43,574 nt of DNA. Origin: JAGOEX01 sp964630905 (GTDB lineage: Bacteria; UBP6; UBA1177). Positions within the stretch are counted from its first letter, which is position 1. Each line of letters opens with the position of its first letter. The translations under genes and the position numbers were made by a program. Under the pieces are notes generated by a model, which saw only the letters and a list, made by a program, of their open reading frames with translations, was not told the origin of the DNA and ran no database searches. Location of the stretch: contig CAZVWR010000025.1 in assembly GCA_964630905.1 (NCBI GenBank), positions 1 to 43,574 of the forward strand, in the 5' to 3' direction. This document shows positions 24,286 through 33,068 of this stretch, piece after piece.

Positions 24286-25111
24286 AAATAGCGACTCTAT
24301 CTATTCCGTTGTAATCTTTTTTTATCTTTTGAAGTTCAATTTTTCCGTAAACATTTTTAATGAACTTTGACCCTTCAAATCCAAGCTCAACTGCAATAAT
24401 GCCACCATGATTTAAATATTCACCTGCCGAATTTAACAGTTTCTCAGTGAACTCGAAACCGTTATCTCCTCCAAAAAGTGCATTATCAGGTTCGTATCTG
24501 AGATCATTTCTTGCAAATTCCGCCATATCCTTTTTTGAAAGATACGGGGGATTGGCAATTATTGCATCATATTTTTCATTAATATTTTCAAACAGATCGC
24601 TATGTATGAACTTAATATCATCTCTTTGGGGAAAAAGCTTCCGGGCGTTCAGTTTTGCCACATCCAGAGCATCTTTTGAAATATCCGACATTGTGAGATC
24701 GCAGTCAATAACTCTGAGAATGCTCAGACCTGCACATCCGCTTCCGCAGCAGATATCGAGCACACTTGGATTTTTTTCGTGTTTTTTAAGATGGTCTATA
24801 GCTTGAATGACCAGAAATTCTGTTTCAGGTCTTGGTATGAGAACACGGCTGTCAACATAAAAAACATCTTCAAAGAACGGTTTTTCATTGATAATGTAAG
24901 CAACAGGTTCAAAATTTATCCTTCTTTCGATCAGTCCATTGAACTTTCTCAATGAAACATCATCTACTTCATTAAACATACCTGTCAAAATGTCAAAACG
25001 GGAAGTTTTCAGGACATGGGAAAGAATGATCTGCGAATCGAGTTCAGGGGAATCACTTATGTTTTCAAGCAAACTGCATCCCTGCCGCAGCAGGTCATTA
25101 ATCTTCGGCAT
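24266..25111 (-). CDS. prmC: Release factor glutamine methyltransferase
   Basis: PrmC N5-methylates the Gln of the GGQ motif in peptide release factors. The protein is 281 residues from ATG 25111. The family segment IPRPETEFL (RPETE at 94-98), a SAM-binding loop DICCGSGCAGLS and the catalytic NPPY (187-190) are present. The start overlaps the 3' end of prfA by 14 nt, so the two are translationally coupled, and its substrate RF1 is made by the upstream gene. A longer frame to 25153 is possible but would extend further into prfA. Confidence 0.95.
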   Translation of the reverse strand: MPKINDLLRQGCSLLENISDSPELDSQIILSHVLKTSRFDILTGMFNEVDDVSLRKFNGLIERRINFEPVAYIINEKPFFEDVFYVDSRVLIPRPETEFLVIQAIDHLKKHEKNPSVLDICCGSGCAGLSILRVIDCDLTMSDISKDALDVAKLNARKLFPQRDDIKFIHSDLFENINEKYDAIIANPPYLSKKDMAEFARNDLRYEPDNALFGGDNGFEFTEKLLNSAGEYLNHGGIIAVELGFEGSKFIKNVYGKIELQKIKKDYNGIDRVAIFNLCRQ

Positions 25112-26204
25112 CGCTTTCAAAATTTTCGACACTTTTCCCAAGTAAAAGTGCATTCTGATAATTTACAAGAGGGTCTATAAGCATATCAAGAGATCCTTCC
25201 ATTATGTCGCTGACACGGTAAAGGGTAAGCTTTATGCGATGATCGGTAACACGCCCCTGTGGAAAGTTATAAGTCCTTATTTTTTCTGATCTATCTCCAC
25301 TTCCTACGAGGCTTTTCCTTTTTGAACTTATTTCTTTTTCCGCCTTTTCCCTTTCCATTTGGAGCAGTTTTGATTCAATAACTTTCATGGCCCGTATCCT
25401 GTTCTGGATCTGACTTCTTTCATCCTGCATTGCAACAACAATCCCTGTCGGCAGATGAGTAATCCTAACAGCACTGTCGGTCTTATTGACATGCTGTCCT
25501 CCCGCTCCGCTTGCACGGTATACATCTATTTTAAGATCCTTTTCGTCAATTGTCACTTCATCTATTTCATCAACTTCAGGAAGAACGGCGACAGTAATTG
25601 CAGATGTGTGGACGCGGCCTTGCGATTCTGTCACCGGAACACGCTGAACTCTGTGAACACCCCCTTCATATTTAAGTCTACCGTAAACATCTTCACCTGT
25701 AACACTCGATATTACTTCCTTTATTCCACCGCCTTCCATTGAACTCATCGACATTACTTCGACTTTCCATCTATTCATTTCGGCATAACGGCAGTACATT
25801 CTATATATTTCACCGGCAAAAAGGGCCGCTTCATCTCCTCCGGTACCTGCTCTGATTTCAAGAATAGCATTCTTTTCATCAAGAGGATCTCTTGGTATCA
25901 GAAGGACATTCAACTCTTCGTAAAGACTGTCATATTCAGATTCCAGATCAGGGAGTTCGTTTCTTACCATTTCAATAAGATCAGGGTCTTTTTCTGTTGC
26001 AAGCATCTGTCTGTGCCCCGAAATTTCATGTTCAAGTTTAGTCCATTCAAGAAATTTATCCGACACTTTTTTGAGATGCTTGTATTCCTTCATCATTTTC
26101 GTATATTTCTTCATATCGGATGTCGCCTCAGGCCTTGAAAGCTCCCGTTCCATTTTCTGGTAACTTTCATATATTTCGCTGAGCTTATCCCTTATATCAA
26201 GCAT
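25098..26204 (-). CDS. prfA: Peptide chain release factor 1
   Basis: RF1 reads UAA and UAG and releases the peptide. The protein is 368 residues. The codon-reading PxT motif is PVT at 190-192 (in HRVQRVPVTESQGRVHTSA). The catalytic GGQ is at 235-237 (GAGGQHVNKTDSAVR). The PxT tripeptide separates it from RF2, which has SPF. It lies in the order rpmE-prfA-prmC, with an intrinsic terminator-like hairpin between rpmE and prfA. Confidence 0.97.
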   Translation of the reverse strand: MLDIRDKLSEIYESYQKMERELSRPEATSDMKKYTKMMKEYKHLKKVSDKFLEWTKLEHEISGHRQMLATEKDPDLIEMVRNELPDLESEYDSLYEELNVLLIPRDPLDEKNAILEIRAGTGGDEAALFAGEIYRMYCRYAEMNRWKVEVMSMSSMEGGGIKEVISSVTGEDVYGRLKYEGGVHRVQRVPVTESQGRVHTSAITVAVLPEVDEIDEVTIDEKDLKIDVYRASGAGGQHVNKTDSAVRITHLPTGIVVAMQDERSQIQNRIRAMKVIESKLLQMEREKAEKEISSKRKSLVGSGDRSEKIRTYNFPQGRVTDHRIKLTLYRVSDIMEGSLDMLIDPLVNYQNALLLGKSVENFESDAED

Positions 26205-26220
26205 TTCGCCCCCGGTAAAT

Positions 26221-26257
26221 AAAAAAATCCCGCCAACTCCTTTTAAGAATTGACGGG
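26221..26257 (-). terminator. Intrinsic terminator/attenuator between rpmE and prfA
   Basis: Read on the minus strand, CCCGTCAATTC (26257-26247) pairs at all 11 positions, two as wobble pairs, with GAGTTGGCGGG (26239-26229) around a 7-nt loop. The T-run ATTTTTTT follows directly. It would end most rpmE transcripts while letting some reach prfA. Confidence 0.8.
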
Positions 26258-26276
26258 AACTAAAAAAGTCGGACCG

Positions 26277-26495
26277 CTATTTCTTTGTGTAAGTGTCCCT
26301 TTTGTATTTTGCGTTGAATTTTTCAATTCTTCCGGCGGTATCAACTATTTTTGTTTTGCCGGTGTAGAAAGGATGACAGCTGGAGCAGATTTCTATGTTG
26401 TAACCTTCTTTTTTGGTTGAACGGGTTACAATTTCATTTCCGCATGAACATTTAACTGTTATCACTTCAAGCTTCGGATGTACTTTGTCCTTCAT
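26277..26495 (-). CDS. rpmE: 50S ribosomal protein L31
   Basis: A 72-residue large-subunit protein of the zinc-containing type. C16, C18, C37 and C40 (VKCSCGN and CSSCHPFYTG) form the site. KTKIVDTAGRIEKFNAKY is the usual C-terminal part. In many bacteria this form is replaced by a zinc-free paralogue under zinc limitation; no paralogue is in this window. It is the first gene before prfA. Confidence 0.97.
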   Translation of the reverse strand: MKDKVHPKLEVITVKCSCGNEIVTRSTKKEGYNIEICSSCHPFYTGKTKIVDTAGRIEKFNAKYKRDTYTKK

Positions 26496-26600
26496 TGTAA
26501 TCTCCTAAAATAATTAGAGAACAAAAACCGGATGAATGGTATTCATGACATTGTAAAAATCAAGATTTATTTGAAAATGAGCTGTAATCTATTGAAATTA

Positions 26601-27920
26601 CTATTCTTTCATATAATCGTAATACTCATTCCCAAGGTGAGTGATAAGCTCTTCGCCCATCATGAACCTTAAAGTATTCTTCATTTTGGTCTGCTGAATA
26701 AAAAGATCGTGCTCTGGGTAAAGTCCTTCCGCAACCATCGGAGACTTGAAGAAGAAACTCATCCATTCCTGAATTCCGTGGAATCCTGCACGGGCTGCAA
26801 GATCAATGAAAAGAACGGTGTCAAGACAGACCGGAGCGGCAAGAATTGAATCTCTGCAAAGGAAGTTGACCTTTATCTGCATCGGCATTTCAAGCCAGCC
26901 GAAAATATCGATATTGTCCCATGCTTCTTTTGCGTCTCCTCTTGGCGGATAATAGTTTATTCTGACTTTGTGATAATAATTTCCGTATAATTCAGGATAT
27001 TTATCAGGCTCAAGAATTGTGTCGATAACTGAAAGTTTTGAAACTTCCTTGCTTTTAAAGTTTGCAGGGTCATCAAGAACTTCACCGTCACGGTTGCCCA
27101 GAATGTTAGTTGAGAACCAGCCCGAAAGTCCGAGCATTCTTGTTTTGAATCCGGGCGCAAGGATAGTTTTCATCAATGTCTGACCTGTTTTCCAGTCTTT
27201 TCCTGCGATCGGAACTTTGTTCTTGTCTGCAAGTTCCTGAATTGCCTTTATGTCGACTGCATAGTTCGGAGCACCGTTTATGTAAGGAAATCCCATTTTA
27301 AGTGCGGCATAGGCATATATCTGGCTCGGAGCAACTTCAGGATGATTGTCAACCATTGCTTTTTCAAATGCCTCAAGTGTTTCATGAATTTCGCAAGGTT
27401 TGTGATATGCTTCGGTTGATGCATTCCATACCATTACGGCTCTTGTACACCCTTTTTCAGCCATGCATTTTTTCATGTCATCCATAAGCTGATTAGCAAG
27501 TTCCATGTGATTCTTGCCTTTCTTTATATGTTTTCCGTCAAGATTCTTGACCCAGTCGTGATAGAAAACGGCACTCATCGGCTTTATTGCCATCATTTCT
27601 TCTTTTATCGGATCAATATGTTTCGGGAGAACGACATCAGCTTTCTTCGCCGCTTCATACATATTGTCTTCAAAAACATCCCATCCTGCAAATTCAAGAT
27701 TGTCAATAGAAACTAAAGGAACAAAATCTCTAATCAAAGGTGAACGGTTATCTGTTCTTTTACCAAGACGGATGCGTCCCATCTGAGTTACGGAACCGAT
27801 AGGTTTTGAAAGACCTTTTCTGATATTGAAAATACCAGCAAGAACAGTAGAAGTGATAGCTCCCATGCCGGGAATGAACACCATAAGTTTGCCCTCTGCG
27901 GGCTTGATCGAACGCTTCAT
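26601..27920 (-). CDS. ino1: myo-Inositol-1-phosphate synthase
   Basis: This NAD-dependent enzyme converts glucose-6-phosphate to 1L-myo-inositol-1-phosphate, the entry step for inositol lipids and solutes. The 439-residue protein has the N-terminal nucleotide-binding loop FIPGMGAITSTVLAGI (about 15-30). The family core GKDWKTGQTLMKTILAP and the following LGLSGWFSTNILGNRDGEVL with a downstream KSKEVSK are also present. It is the shorter prokaryotic form. A GGAGG lies 8 nt before ATG. No inositol monophosphatase or lipid synthase is nearby. The leader carries a terminator-like hairpin. Confidence 0.93.
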   Translation of the reverse strand: MKRSIKPAEGKLMVFIPGMGAITSTVLAGIFNIRKGLSKPIGSVTQMGRIRLGKRTDNRSPLIRDFVPLVSIDNLEFAGWDVFEDNMYEAAKKADVVLPKHIDPIKEEMMAIKPMSAVFYHDWVKNLDGKHIKKGKNHMELANQLMDDMKKCMAEKGCTRAVMVWNASTEAYHKPCEIHETLEAFEKAMVDNHPEVAPSQIYAYAALKMGFPYINGAPNYAVDIKAIQELADKNKVPIAGKDWKTGQTLMKTILAPGFKTRMLGLSGWFSTNILGNRDGEVLDDPANFKSKEVSKLSVIDTILEPDKYPELYGNYYHKVRINYYPPRGDAKEAWDNIDIFGWLEMPMQIKVNFLCRDSILAAPVCLDTVLFIDLAARAGFHGIQEWMSFFFKSPMVAEGLYPEHDLFIQQTKMKNTLRFMMGEELITHLGNEYYDYMKE

Positions 27921-27950
27921 AAAAAAATCCTCCGGAAAAATAGTTTATGT

Positions 27951-27999
27951 AAAAAAACACAAAACAAAAAAGCGGCACACAAAAGCAATAAGCGTGCCG
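27951..27999 (-). terminator. Terminator-like hairpin in the ino1 leader
   Basis: On the minus strand CGGCAC (27999-27994) pairs with GTGCCG (27978-27973), followed at once by CTTTTTTGTTTTGTGTTTTTTT. It lies between the predicted ino1 promoter and its start codon. No minus-strand gene lies upstream, so it cannot be the end of another transcript. An attenuator or leader-stabilising hairpin is likely. Confidence 0.6.
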
Positions 28000-28006
28000 A
28001 CGGGAA

Positions 28007-28035
28007 ACAGTAGTGATTATCAATCCATAAGTCAA
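28007..28035 (-). promoter_or_regulatory. Promoter of ino1
   Basis: Minus strand TTGACT (28035-28030), 17 nt, TACTGT (28012-28007). The predicted transcript starts near 28000, at the first bases of the leader hairpin. Confidence 0.6.
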
Positions 28036-28119
28036 AGAATAAATATCGGTCGTAAGAACAATTTGAATTTACCTGGGAAATGTAAAATTTTTTTACAATG
28101 ACACAAATTCATCGCCCTA

Positions 28120-28147
28120 TTGACTTTATTCAATCGGTTTTTATATA
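28120..28147 (+). promoter_or_regulatory. Promoter of htpG
   Basis: TTGACT (28120-28125), 16 nt, TATATA (28142-28147), about 34 nt before the ATG at 28181, which has CGGAGG upstream. No CIRCE inverted repeat is present. The rest of the 260-nt gap 27921-28180 is taken up by the ino1 leader and promoter. Confidence 0.65.
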
Positions 28148-28180
28148 GACCACTGATTTTTAACCTGTTCGGAGGAAATT

Positions 28181-30079
28181 ATGGCAAAGAAAAGTTTTAA
28201 GGCGGAAACAAAGAAACTGCTTGATCTGATGATCAATTCAATTTACACAAATCGTGAAATTTTTCTTAGAGAACTTATTTCAAATTGCTCTGATGCAATT
28301 GACAAGCTTAAGTTCAGATCACTCACAGCACCTGAGCTTATAAAGGACGGCGGAGATTTTGAAATATGGATCAATCCTGACAAAGAGTTAAAAACGCTCA
28401 CCATAAGCGACAACGGGATAGGAATGACCTATGATGAAGTAATTGAAAACATTGGAACAATCGCAAAAAGCGGGTCAAAAGAGTTTTTTGAGAAACTTTC
28501 TGAATCAGATGATAATAAAAATGCGGCGGAACTTATCGGGCAGTTCGGTGTCGGTTTCTACAGTGCTTTCATGGTTGCTGAAAAAGTAAAAATCAGAACA
28601 AGATCGGCTGAAGCTGAGTCTTCTGACGGTGTTATCTGGGAATCATCCGGAGATGGAAATTATACGATAGAAAAAGCTGAAATTGAAAAAAGGGGAACAG
28701 AAATAATACTTTACCTCAAAGAAGATATTTTAAAGGAAATTCAGCTTCTTGATCTAGACGAACTCGAAGAACTGGTGACAAGATACAGTGATTTTATAAG
28801 ATACCCTATAAAAATGAATGTTGAAAAAGAAACTGTCGTTGAAGAAAAGACTCTAAACTCGATGAAGCCGATCTGGAACAGAGAAAGATCTGAGGTAACT
28901 GAAGAAGAATACAAGGAATTTTACAGACATGCGTTCCATTCTTATGATGAGCCGGTCGATGTAATTCACACAAAAGGCGAAGGGACTGTCGAATATACAG
29001 CTCTCATCTTCATTCCTTCTCAGATCCCGTTCAACTTCTATTCAAGCCACTTTGAAAGGGGGATGAAACTCTATTCAAAGCAGGTTTTCATCATGGATAA
29101 ATGCAAGGAGCTTGTTCCTGAATATCTTGGATTTATTAGAGGAATCGTTGACAGCCCCGATTTTTCACTAAATATTTCAAGAGAAATTCTTCAGCACTCT
29201 TCTCAGCTTAAAGTGATCTCAAAGAACATTGAAAAAAAGATTTTAGGTGCATTGAAATATATGCTTGAAAACGATCGCGAGAAATATATTAAGTTCTGGA
29301 AAGAATTTGGAAAAGCGATCAAAGCAGGAGTTTATTCAGATTTCGGCATGAACAGGGACAAGTTGCAGGACCTTCTCCTTTTTGAATCTTCTCACAGCGA
29401 CGAACTTACTACTCTTGATGAATATGTAAAAAGGATGCCGGAAGGTCAAAAGGAAATATATTATGCGGCAGGCAGAGACAAAGGTGCTGTGAAAAACACT
29501 CCTCAAATGGAAGCAATCAGGGAAAAAGGATATGAAGTTCTCTATTTTATTGATAAGATTGATGAATTTGCATCAGCCGTCATAATCAACTTCAAGGAAA
29601 AACCGCTCCGCAACATTTCAGCCGCTGACCTCAATTTTGATTCTGAAGAGGAAAAAAAGGAAAAAGAGGAAAAAAGAAAGGAAAAGGAAACTGAAAGCAA
29701 ATCACTCCTTGAAACACTCAAAAAACACCTTGAAAATGAAGTGAAGGAAGTGCGCCTCTCATCACGCCTCAAGAACAGTGCAGTTTGTCTTGTGAGTGGA
29801 AGTGACGGAATAAGCCTGAACATGGAACAGGTGCTCAGCGAAGCCGCAATGTCAAACATGCCTGCACCCAAAGCAACAAGGATCCTTGAAATAAACCCCG
29901 ACCACAGAATATTTACCAAACTTAACGAAATATATACCTCAAACCCCGAATCTGAAAAGTTGAAAAACTTTGCACAAGTCCTGTATAATCAGGCACTTCT
30001 AATGGAAGGAATCGCACCGAAAGACCCAGTAAAATTCGCCTCCATGATCTCTGAATTCATGTCGGAAGTGCCGGTTTAG
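28181..30079 (+). CDS. htpG: Molecular chaperone HtpG (Hsp90)
   Basis: A cytosolic ATP-dependent chaperone of 632 residues. The GHKL ATPase domain carries ELISNCSDAIDKL (31-43), DNGIGM (77-82) and the lid motif GQFGVGFYSAFMVA. The middle domain contains the conserved RGIVDSPDFSLNISREILQ. The charged stretch before the C-terminal dimerisation domain (EEEKKEKEEKRKEKETE, near 490) is longer and more Lys/Glu-rich than usual for bacterial HtpG. It is transcribed alone. Confidence 0.97.
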   Translation: MAKKSFKAETKKLLDLMINSIYTNREIFLRELISNCSDAIDKLKFRSLTAPELIKDGGDFEIWINPDKELKTLTISDNGIGMTYDEVIENIGTIAKSGSKEFFEKLSESDDNKNAAELIGQFGVGFYSAFMVAEKVKIRTRSAEAESSDGVIWESSGDGNYTIEKAEIEKRGTEIILYLKEDILKEIQLLDLDELEELVTRYSDFIRYPIKMNVEKETVVEEKTLNSMKPIWNRERSEVTEEEYKEFYRHAFHSYDEPVDVIHTKGEGTVEYTALIFIPSQIPFNFYSSHFERGMKLYSKQVFIMDKCKELVPEYLGFIRGIVDSPDFSLNISREILQHSSQLKVISKNIEKKILGALKYMLENDREKYIKFWKEFGKAIKAGVYSDFGMNRDKLQDLLLFESSHSDELTTLDEYVKRMPEGQKEIYYAAGRDKGAVKNTPQMEAIREKGYEVLYFIDKIDEFASAVIINFKEKPLRNISAADLNFDSEEEKKEKEEKRKEKETESKSLLETLKKHLENEVKEVRLSSRLKNSAVCLVSGSDGISLNMEQVLSEAAMSNMPAPKATRILEINPDHRIFTKLNEIYTSNPESEKLKNFAQVLYNQALLMEGIAPKDPVKFASMISEFMSEVPV

Positions 30080-30088
30080 AAGAATGTA

Positions 30089-30126
30089 AGGGCAAAAGGT
30101 CTTTCGCCCTACGGTTTAACCTTTTT
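30089..30126 (+). terminator. Possible terminator of htpG
   Basis: AGGGC (30089-30093) pairs with GCCCT (30106-30110), with an inner AAA/TTT extension across one mismatch. A T5 run follows 11 nt later. It lies in the 56-nt gap to the opposing HD-GYP gene. It is weak because the T-run is distant. Confidence 0.35.
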
Positions 30127-30135
30127 CCTTAGTTG

Positions 30136-31305
30136 TTACTTATCCGGATATTTTGCTCTGACGGCTTTGATGACTTCGTGGATTTCGACGAAACTTTTAA
30201 CGAGTTCGGGGTCAAAATGCTTTCCTGCGAGTGAAGTTATTTCTTTTATGACTTCTTCTTCGGGCCATGCTTCTTTATAAACCCTTTTGGAAACGAGGGC
30301 ATCATAAACATCAGCGATCGCAACGATCCTTCCGCAAAGAGGTATGTCTTTTCCTTCAAGTCCTTTGGGATAGCCGGTTCCGTCAAATTTTTCATGATGA
30401 GTCAAAGAGATGGTCGCGGCCATTTCATCAACTTCGTAAAAACGGTTCTCAAATATTTTTGTCCCTTCGTCAGGGTGTGTCTTTATTATCGCAAATTCAA
30501 CTTCATCAAGTTTTCCGGGTTTTTTTAAAATAGTGTCTGATATTGCGACCTTGCCCACATCGTGAAGCATTGCGGCTATTCTCAGGTTGTCGGTATATGT
30601 CTTTATTTCTGAATCATCAACACCTTTCTTTTTTGCCCAGTGGCGGTAAATTTCAACGCTGTATGCTCCGACTCTGTTTACATGGCTTCCTGTTTCCATT
30701 GGATCGCGAAGTTCAGCCATTTTTATCATTCTTAATATCGTTTCTCTTGTTATTCTTGCTTTTTCGATCGCCGCCGAAGCATTCGCCGCAAAAAACTTTA
30801 CTACAGAAAGATCACTGCTTTCGAATGCAACCGGAACATAATCTGATCCGATCTTATTTATTATCTGCAATACTCCGGCAACATTTTTATTTCTGTCGTG
30901 CAAGGGGACGGAGAGCACCGATTTTGTTGTATAAAAAGTGTCTTCATCAAATTTGTTATTAAAGTTGTACGGAACATATTTGGGCATGTCATAAACATCT
31001 TCAATATTAACGATTTCATTATGGGATGCACAGTATCCTGCAAGAGATTTGTCGTTGACCGGTACTTTTATATTTGAATAAAGTGCCGTCCTGAAACTTT
31101 TTTCATCCGCTTCAATGAGAGTGTTGTTCTGAAAGTTCCTGAACACAAGATCATCTCCTTCTTTTAGATAGATTGTCCCTGCATCAGCATTTGTCAATGC
31201 CCTTGTCTCAGTAAGTATTCTTTCAAGAAGCGAATCCAGATCGTTGATGAGATTAAGGTCCAGAATTATCTGTGAAATCTTTTCCACTGTCACCTGTTTT
31301 TCCAT
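30136..31305 (-). CDS. GAF and HD-GYP domain protein (c-di-GMP phosphodiesterase family)
   Basis: A 389-residue cytoplasmic signalling protein. A GAF sensor domain spans about 15-190 (ALTNADAGTIYL, VLSVPLHDRNKNVAGVLQIINK). The HD-GYP domain spans about 195-385 with the HD pair H248-D249 (LHDVGK) and HHEKFDGTGYP at 303-313. Intact motifs suggest active hydrolysis of cyclic di-GMP or a related dinucleotide. GGAGG precedes ATG. The signal sensed by the GAF domain is unknown. It is probably a single-gene unit. Confidence 0.92.
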   Translation of the reverse strand: MEKQVTVEKISQIILDLNLINDLDSLLERILTETRALTNADAGTIYLKEGDDLVFRNFQNNTLIEADEKSFRTALYSNIKVPVNDKSLAGYCASHNEIVNIEDVYDMPKYVPYNFNNKFDEDTFYTTKSVLSVPLHDRNKNVAGVLQIINKIGSDYVPVAFESSDLSVVKFFAANASAAIEKARITRETILRMIKMAELRDPMETGSHVNRVGAYSVEIYRHWAKKKGVDDSEIKTYTDNLRIAAMLHDVGKVAISDTILKKPGKLDEVEFAIIKTHPDEGTKIFENRFYEVDEMAATISLTHHEKFDGTGYPKGLEGKDIPLCGRIVAIADVYDALVSKRVYKEAWPEEEVIKEITSLAGKHFDPELVKSFVEIHEVIKAVRAKYPDK

Positions 31306-31422
31306 TTCATCCTCCCGTAGTTATGAAAACCGTGAAAAAATATCAGAAACACCCGATTAAAGCAAAAAATTTGTATTGCCAAATGATTCTGGTAATTTGA
31401 ACAGACTTTTCTGGAGGTGGTT

Positions 31423-31962
31423 ATGAAAATAGTATCTCAAAAACAGCTTCTTGATGCAGGAATTTTCAAGGTTTTTGAAGTTAAACTGCTTAATAATAAG
31501 AAGGAGTTGACCCATTCCGTACTTCGTTTCACCGGCACGATATGTGTCCTTCCGTTGACAGAAAAAAAGACGATAATTTTTGAAAGACAGTATAGAACCG
31601 CTCTTGACAGATATATTCTTGAAATACCGGCAGGGAAAATTGATGAAGGGGAGAAACCTGAAGTGTGCCTTCACCGCGAACTTGAGGAAGAAACAGGTCT
31701 TAGAGCGATAAAATTCAAAAAATCTTTTGAAGGATTTGTAACCTGCGGATACAGTGACGAATATATGCATTATTTCGTTGCACTTACTCAAAAAATACCA
31801 GATAGCGAAAGAATCCATTTCCCTGATCCTGATGAAGAGATAGAACTTGTTGAAATAACTGTTGAAAAAGCAATCGAAATGATAAAAAACAAAGAGATCA
31901 TCGATTCAAAAACAATTACCATGATATATCTTTATGCTTCAGGTGCGGTAAACTGGGAATGA
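31423..31962 (+). CDS. Nudix hydrolase (ADP-ribose pyrophosphatase-like)
   Basis: A 179-residue protein from ATG 31423 (GGAGGT upstream). A full Nudix box G-x5-E-x7-REL-x-EE-x-G-L is found in AGKIDEGEKPEVCLHRELEE, continuing with ETGL. The PAGKID lead-in is typical of ADP-ribose/NDP-sugar pyrophosphatases, which clear nucleotide diphosphate compounds. Exact substrate not determined. Its stop overlaps the next start by 4 nt (ATGA), so the two are coupled. Confidence 0.9.
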   Translation: MKIVSQKQLLDAGIFKVFEVKLLNNKKELTHSVLRFTGTICVLPLTEKKTIIFERQYRTALDRYILEIPAGKIDEGEKPEVCLHRELEEETGLRAIKFKKSFEGFVTCGYSDEYMHYFVALTQKIPDSERIHFPDPDEEIELVEITVEKAIEMIKNKEIIDSKTITMIYLYASGAVNWE

Positions 31963-33068
31963 GTGCTGTAAAAGTTGAAATAGCAAAAGTTATCTCTAAC
32001 GGATGCGGGCTTGGATGGGGAGACGGAAAAACATTTTTCGTGCCGTTCACAATACCGGGAGAGATCGTTGAAATAACAAATTCCGTCAAAGAGAAAGGAC
32101 ATTTCAAAGCAACCGGATTCGATCTGATAAATGTCTCAAAACACAGAAGAAAACCTCTTTGTGAACATTACGCTGTTTGCGGAGGATGCTCTTTCCAGCA
32201 CATCAGTTATCCTGAGCAGATGAACCTGAAAAAAGAGATATTTCTTGAACTTTTAAAGCAGAATGGAATTGAACTCGATGTTGAACCGGTGCTGTATTCA
32301 GCAGGCGAAACTAATCTAAGAACAAGAGCCAAAGTTTTTGTTGATGACGGAGCTCCAGCTTTCAGGGCATACAGATCAAATGAGCTTGTAAAATTTAAGT
32401 ACTGTCCTCTCCTGAACCTGGAATTTATTAAAAATGTTTTTGATGATGCAAAAAAAAGGATAGGCGATATACAATATGAATTCTCAAAATTTTCAAAAGA
32501 TCTCATGCCGCCAAAAGAAAGTGTCAGAAAAATTGTGAACGGAAAAGAAATAAAAATTTTGAGGAACAGCTTTTTCCAAAGCTCAGAGGAAGGTGCCGGA
32601 ATTTTATGTTCACTGCTTGAAGATGAAATAAATGAATCAAAGCCGCAGACTGGTTATGATCTATTCTGCGGAAGCGGACTTTTTTCTGTTTTTATGAATT
32701 CAGCCGGAGTAAAAACAACCGGAATGGAAGTGGTTCCGCAGTCATGCAGAAGTTATGAAGAGAATCTTGGCAATACTGCTCAAATTGAAAGAGTTGATGC
32801 ATATAAAATCAGGAAACTTGAAAGAAAAGATATTGTCGTTGCCGATCCCCCAAGGGATGGGCTTGGGACTGAACTTGTTGATATTATTGCCGAAAGCAAT
32901 GCAAAAACAGTTGTTTATATCTCCTGTGAACCTTCAAAATTTGCCCGTGACATGAAGAGATTCAATGAAAATGGATACAAGTTAAAAAAGATTTTCATAG
33001 TGGATCTTTTTCCCTCGACACACCATTTTGAAGTTTTTTCAGTTTTTAAACAGTTTCAAGATATTTAA
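31959..33068 (+). CDS. 23S rRNA/tRNA (uracil-5-)-methyltransferase, TrmA/RlmD family
   Basis: A 369-residue class I SAM-dependent enzyme that makes 5-methyluridine in RNA. A TRAM-like RNA-binding domain lies at about 1-55. Fe-S cluster ligands are C68, C74, C77 (LCEHYAVCGGC) and C149. The methyltransferase fold contains DLFCGSGLF, DPPRDGL (296-302) and the catalytic C323 in ISCEPSKFARD. The Fe-S cysteines point to the RlmC/RlmD branch rather than TrmA; the exact target uridine cannot be set by eye. The 3' end overlaps the opposing gene by 23 nt. Confidence 0.92.
   Translation: MSAVKVEIAKVISNGCGLGWGDGKTFFVPFTIPGEIVEITNSVKEKGHFKATGFDLINVSKHRRKPLCEHYAVCGGCSFQHISYPEQMNLKKEIFLELLKQNGIELDVEPVLYSAGETNLRTRAKVFVDDGAPAFRAYRSNELVKFKYCPLLNLEFIKNVFDDAKKRIGDIQYEFSKFSKDLMPPKESVRKIVNGKEIKILRNSFFQSSEEGAGILCSLLEDEINESKPQTGYDLFCGSGLFSVFMNSAGVKTTGMEVVPQSCRSYEENLGNTAQIERVDAYKIRKLERKDIVVADPPRDGLGTELVDIIAESNAKTVVYISCEPSKFARDMKRFNENGYKLKKIFIVDLFPSTHHFEVFSVFKQFQDI

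Noticed and set aside
28081..28180. CIRCE or other heat-shock operator before htpG
   Set aside because: No TTAGCACTC-N9-GAGTGCTAA repeat is present; only a vegetative-type promoter is seen.
30267..30962. Plus-strand frames opposite the HD-GYP gene
   Set aside because: They lack ribosome-binding sites and family similarity and lie antisense to a clear GAF/HD-GYP gene.
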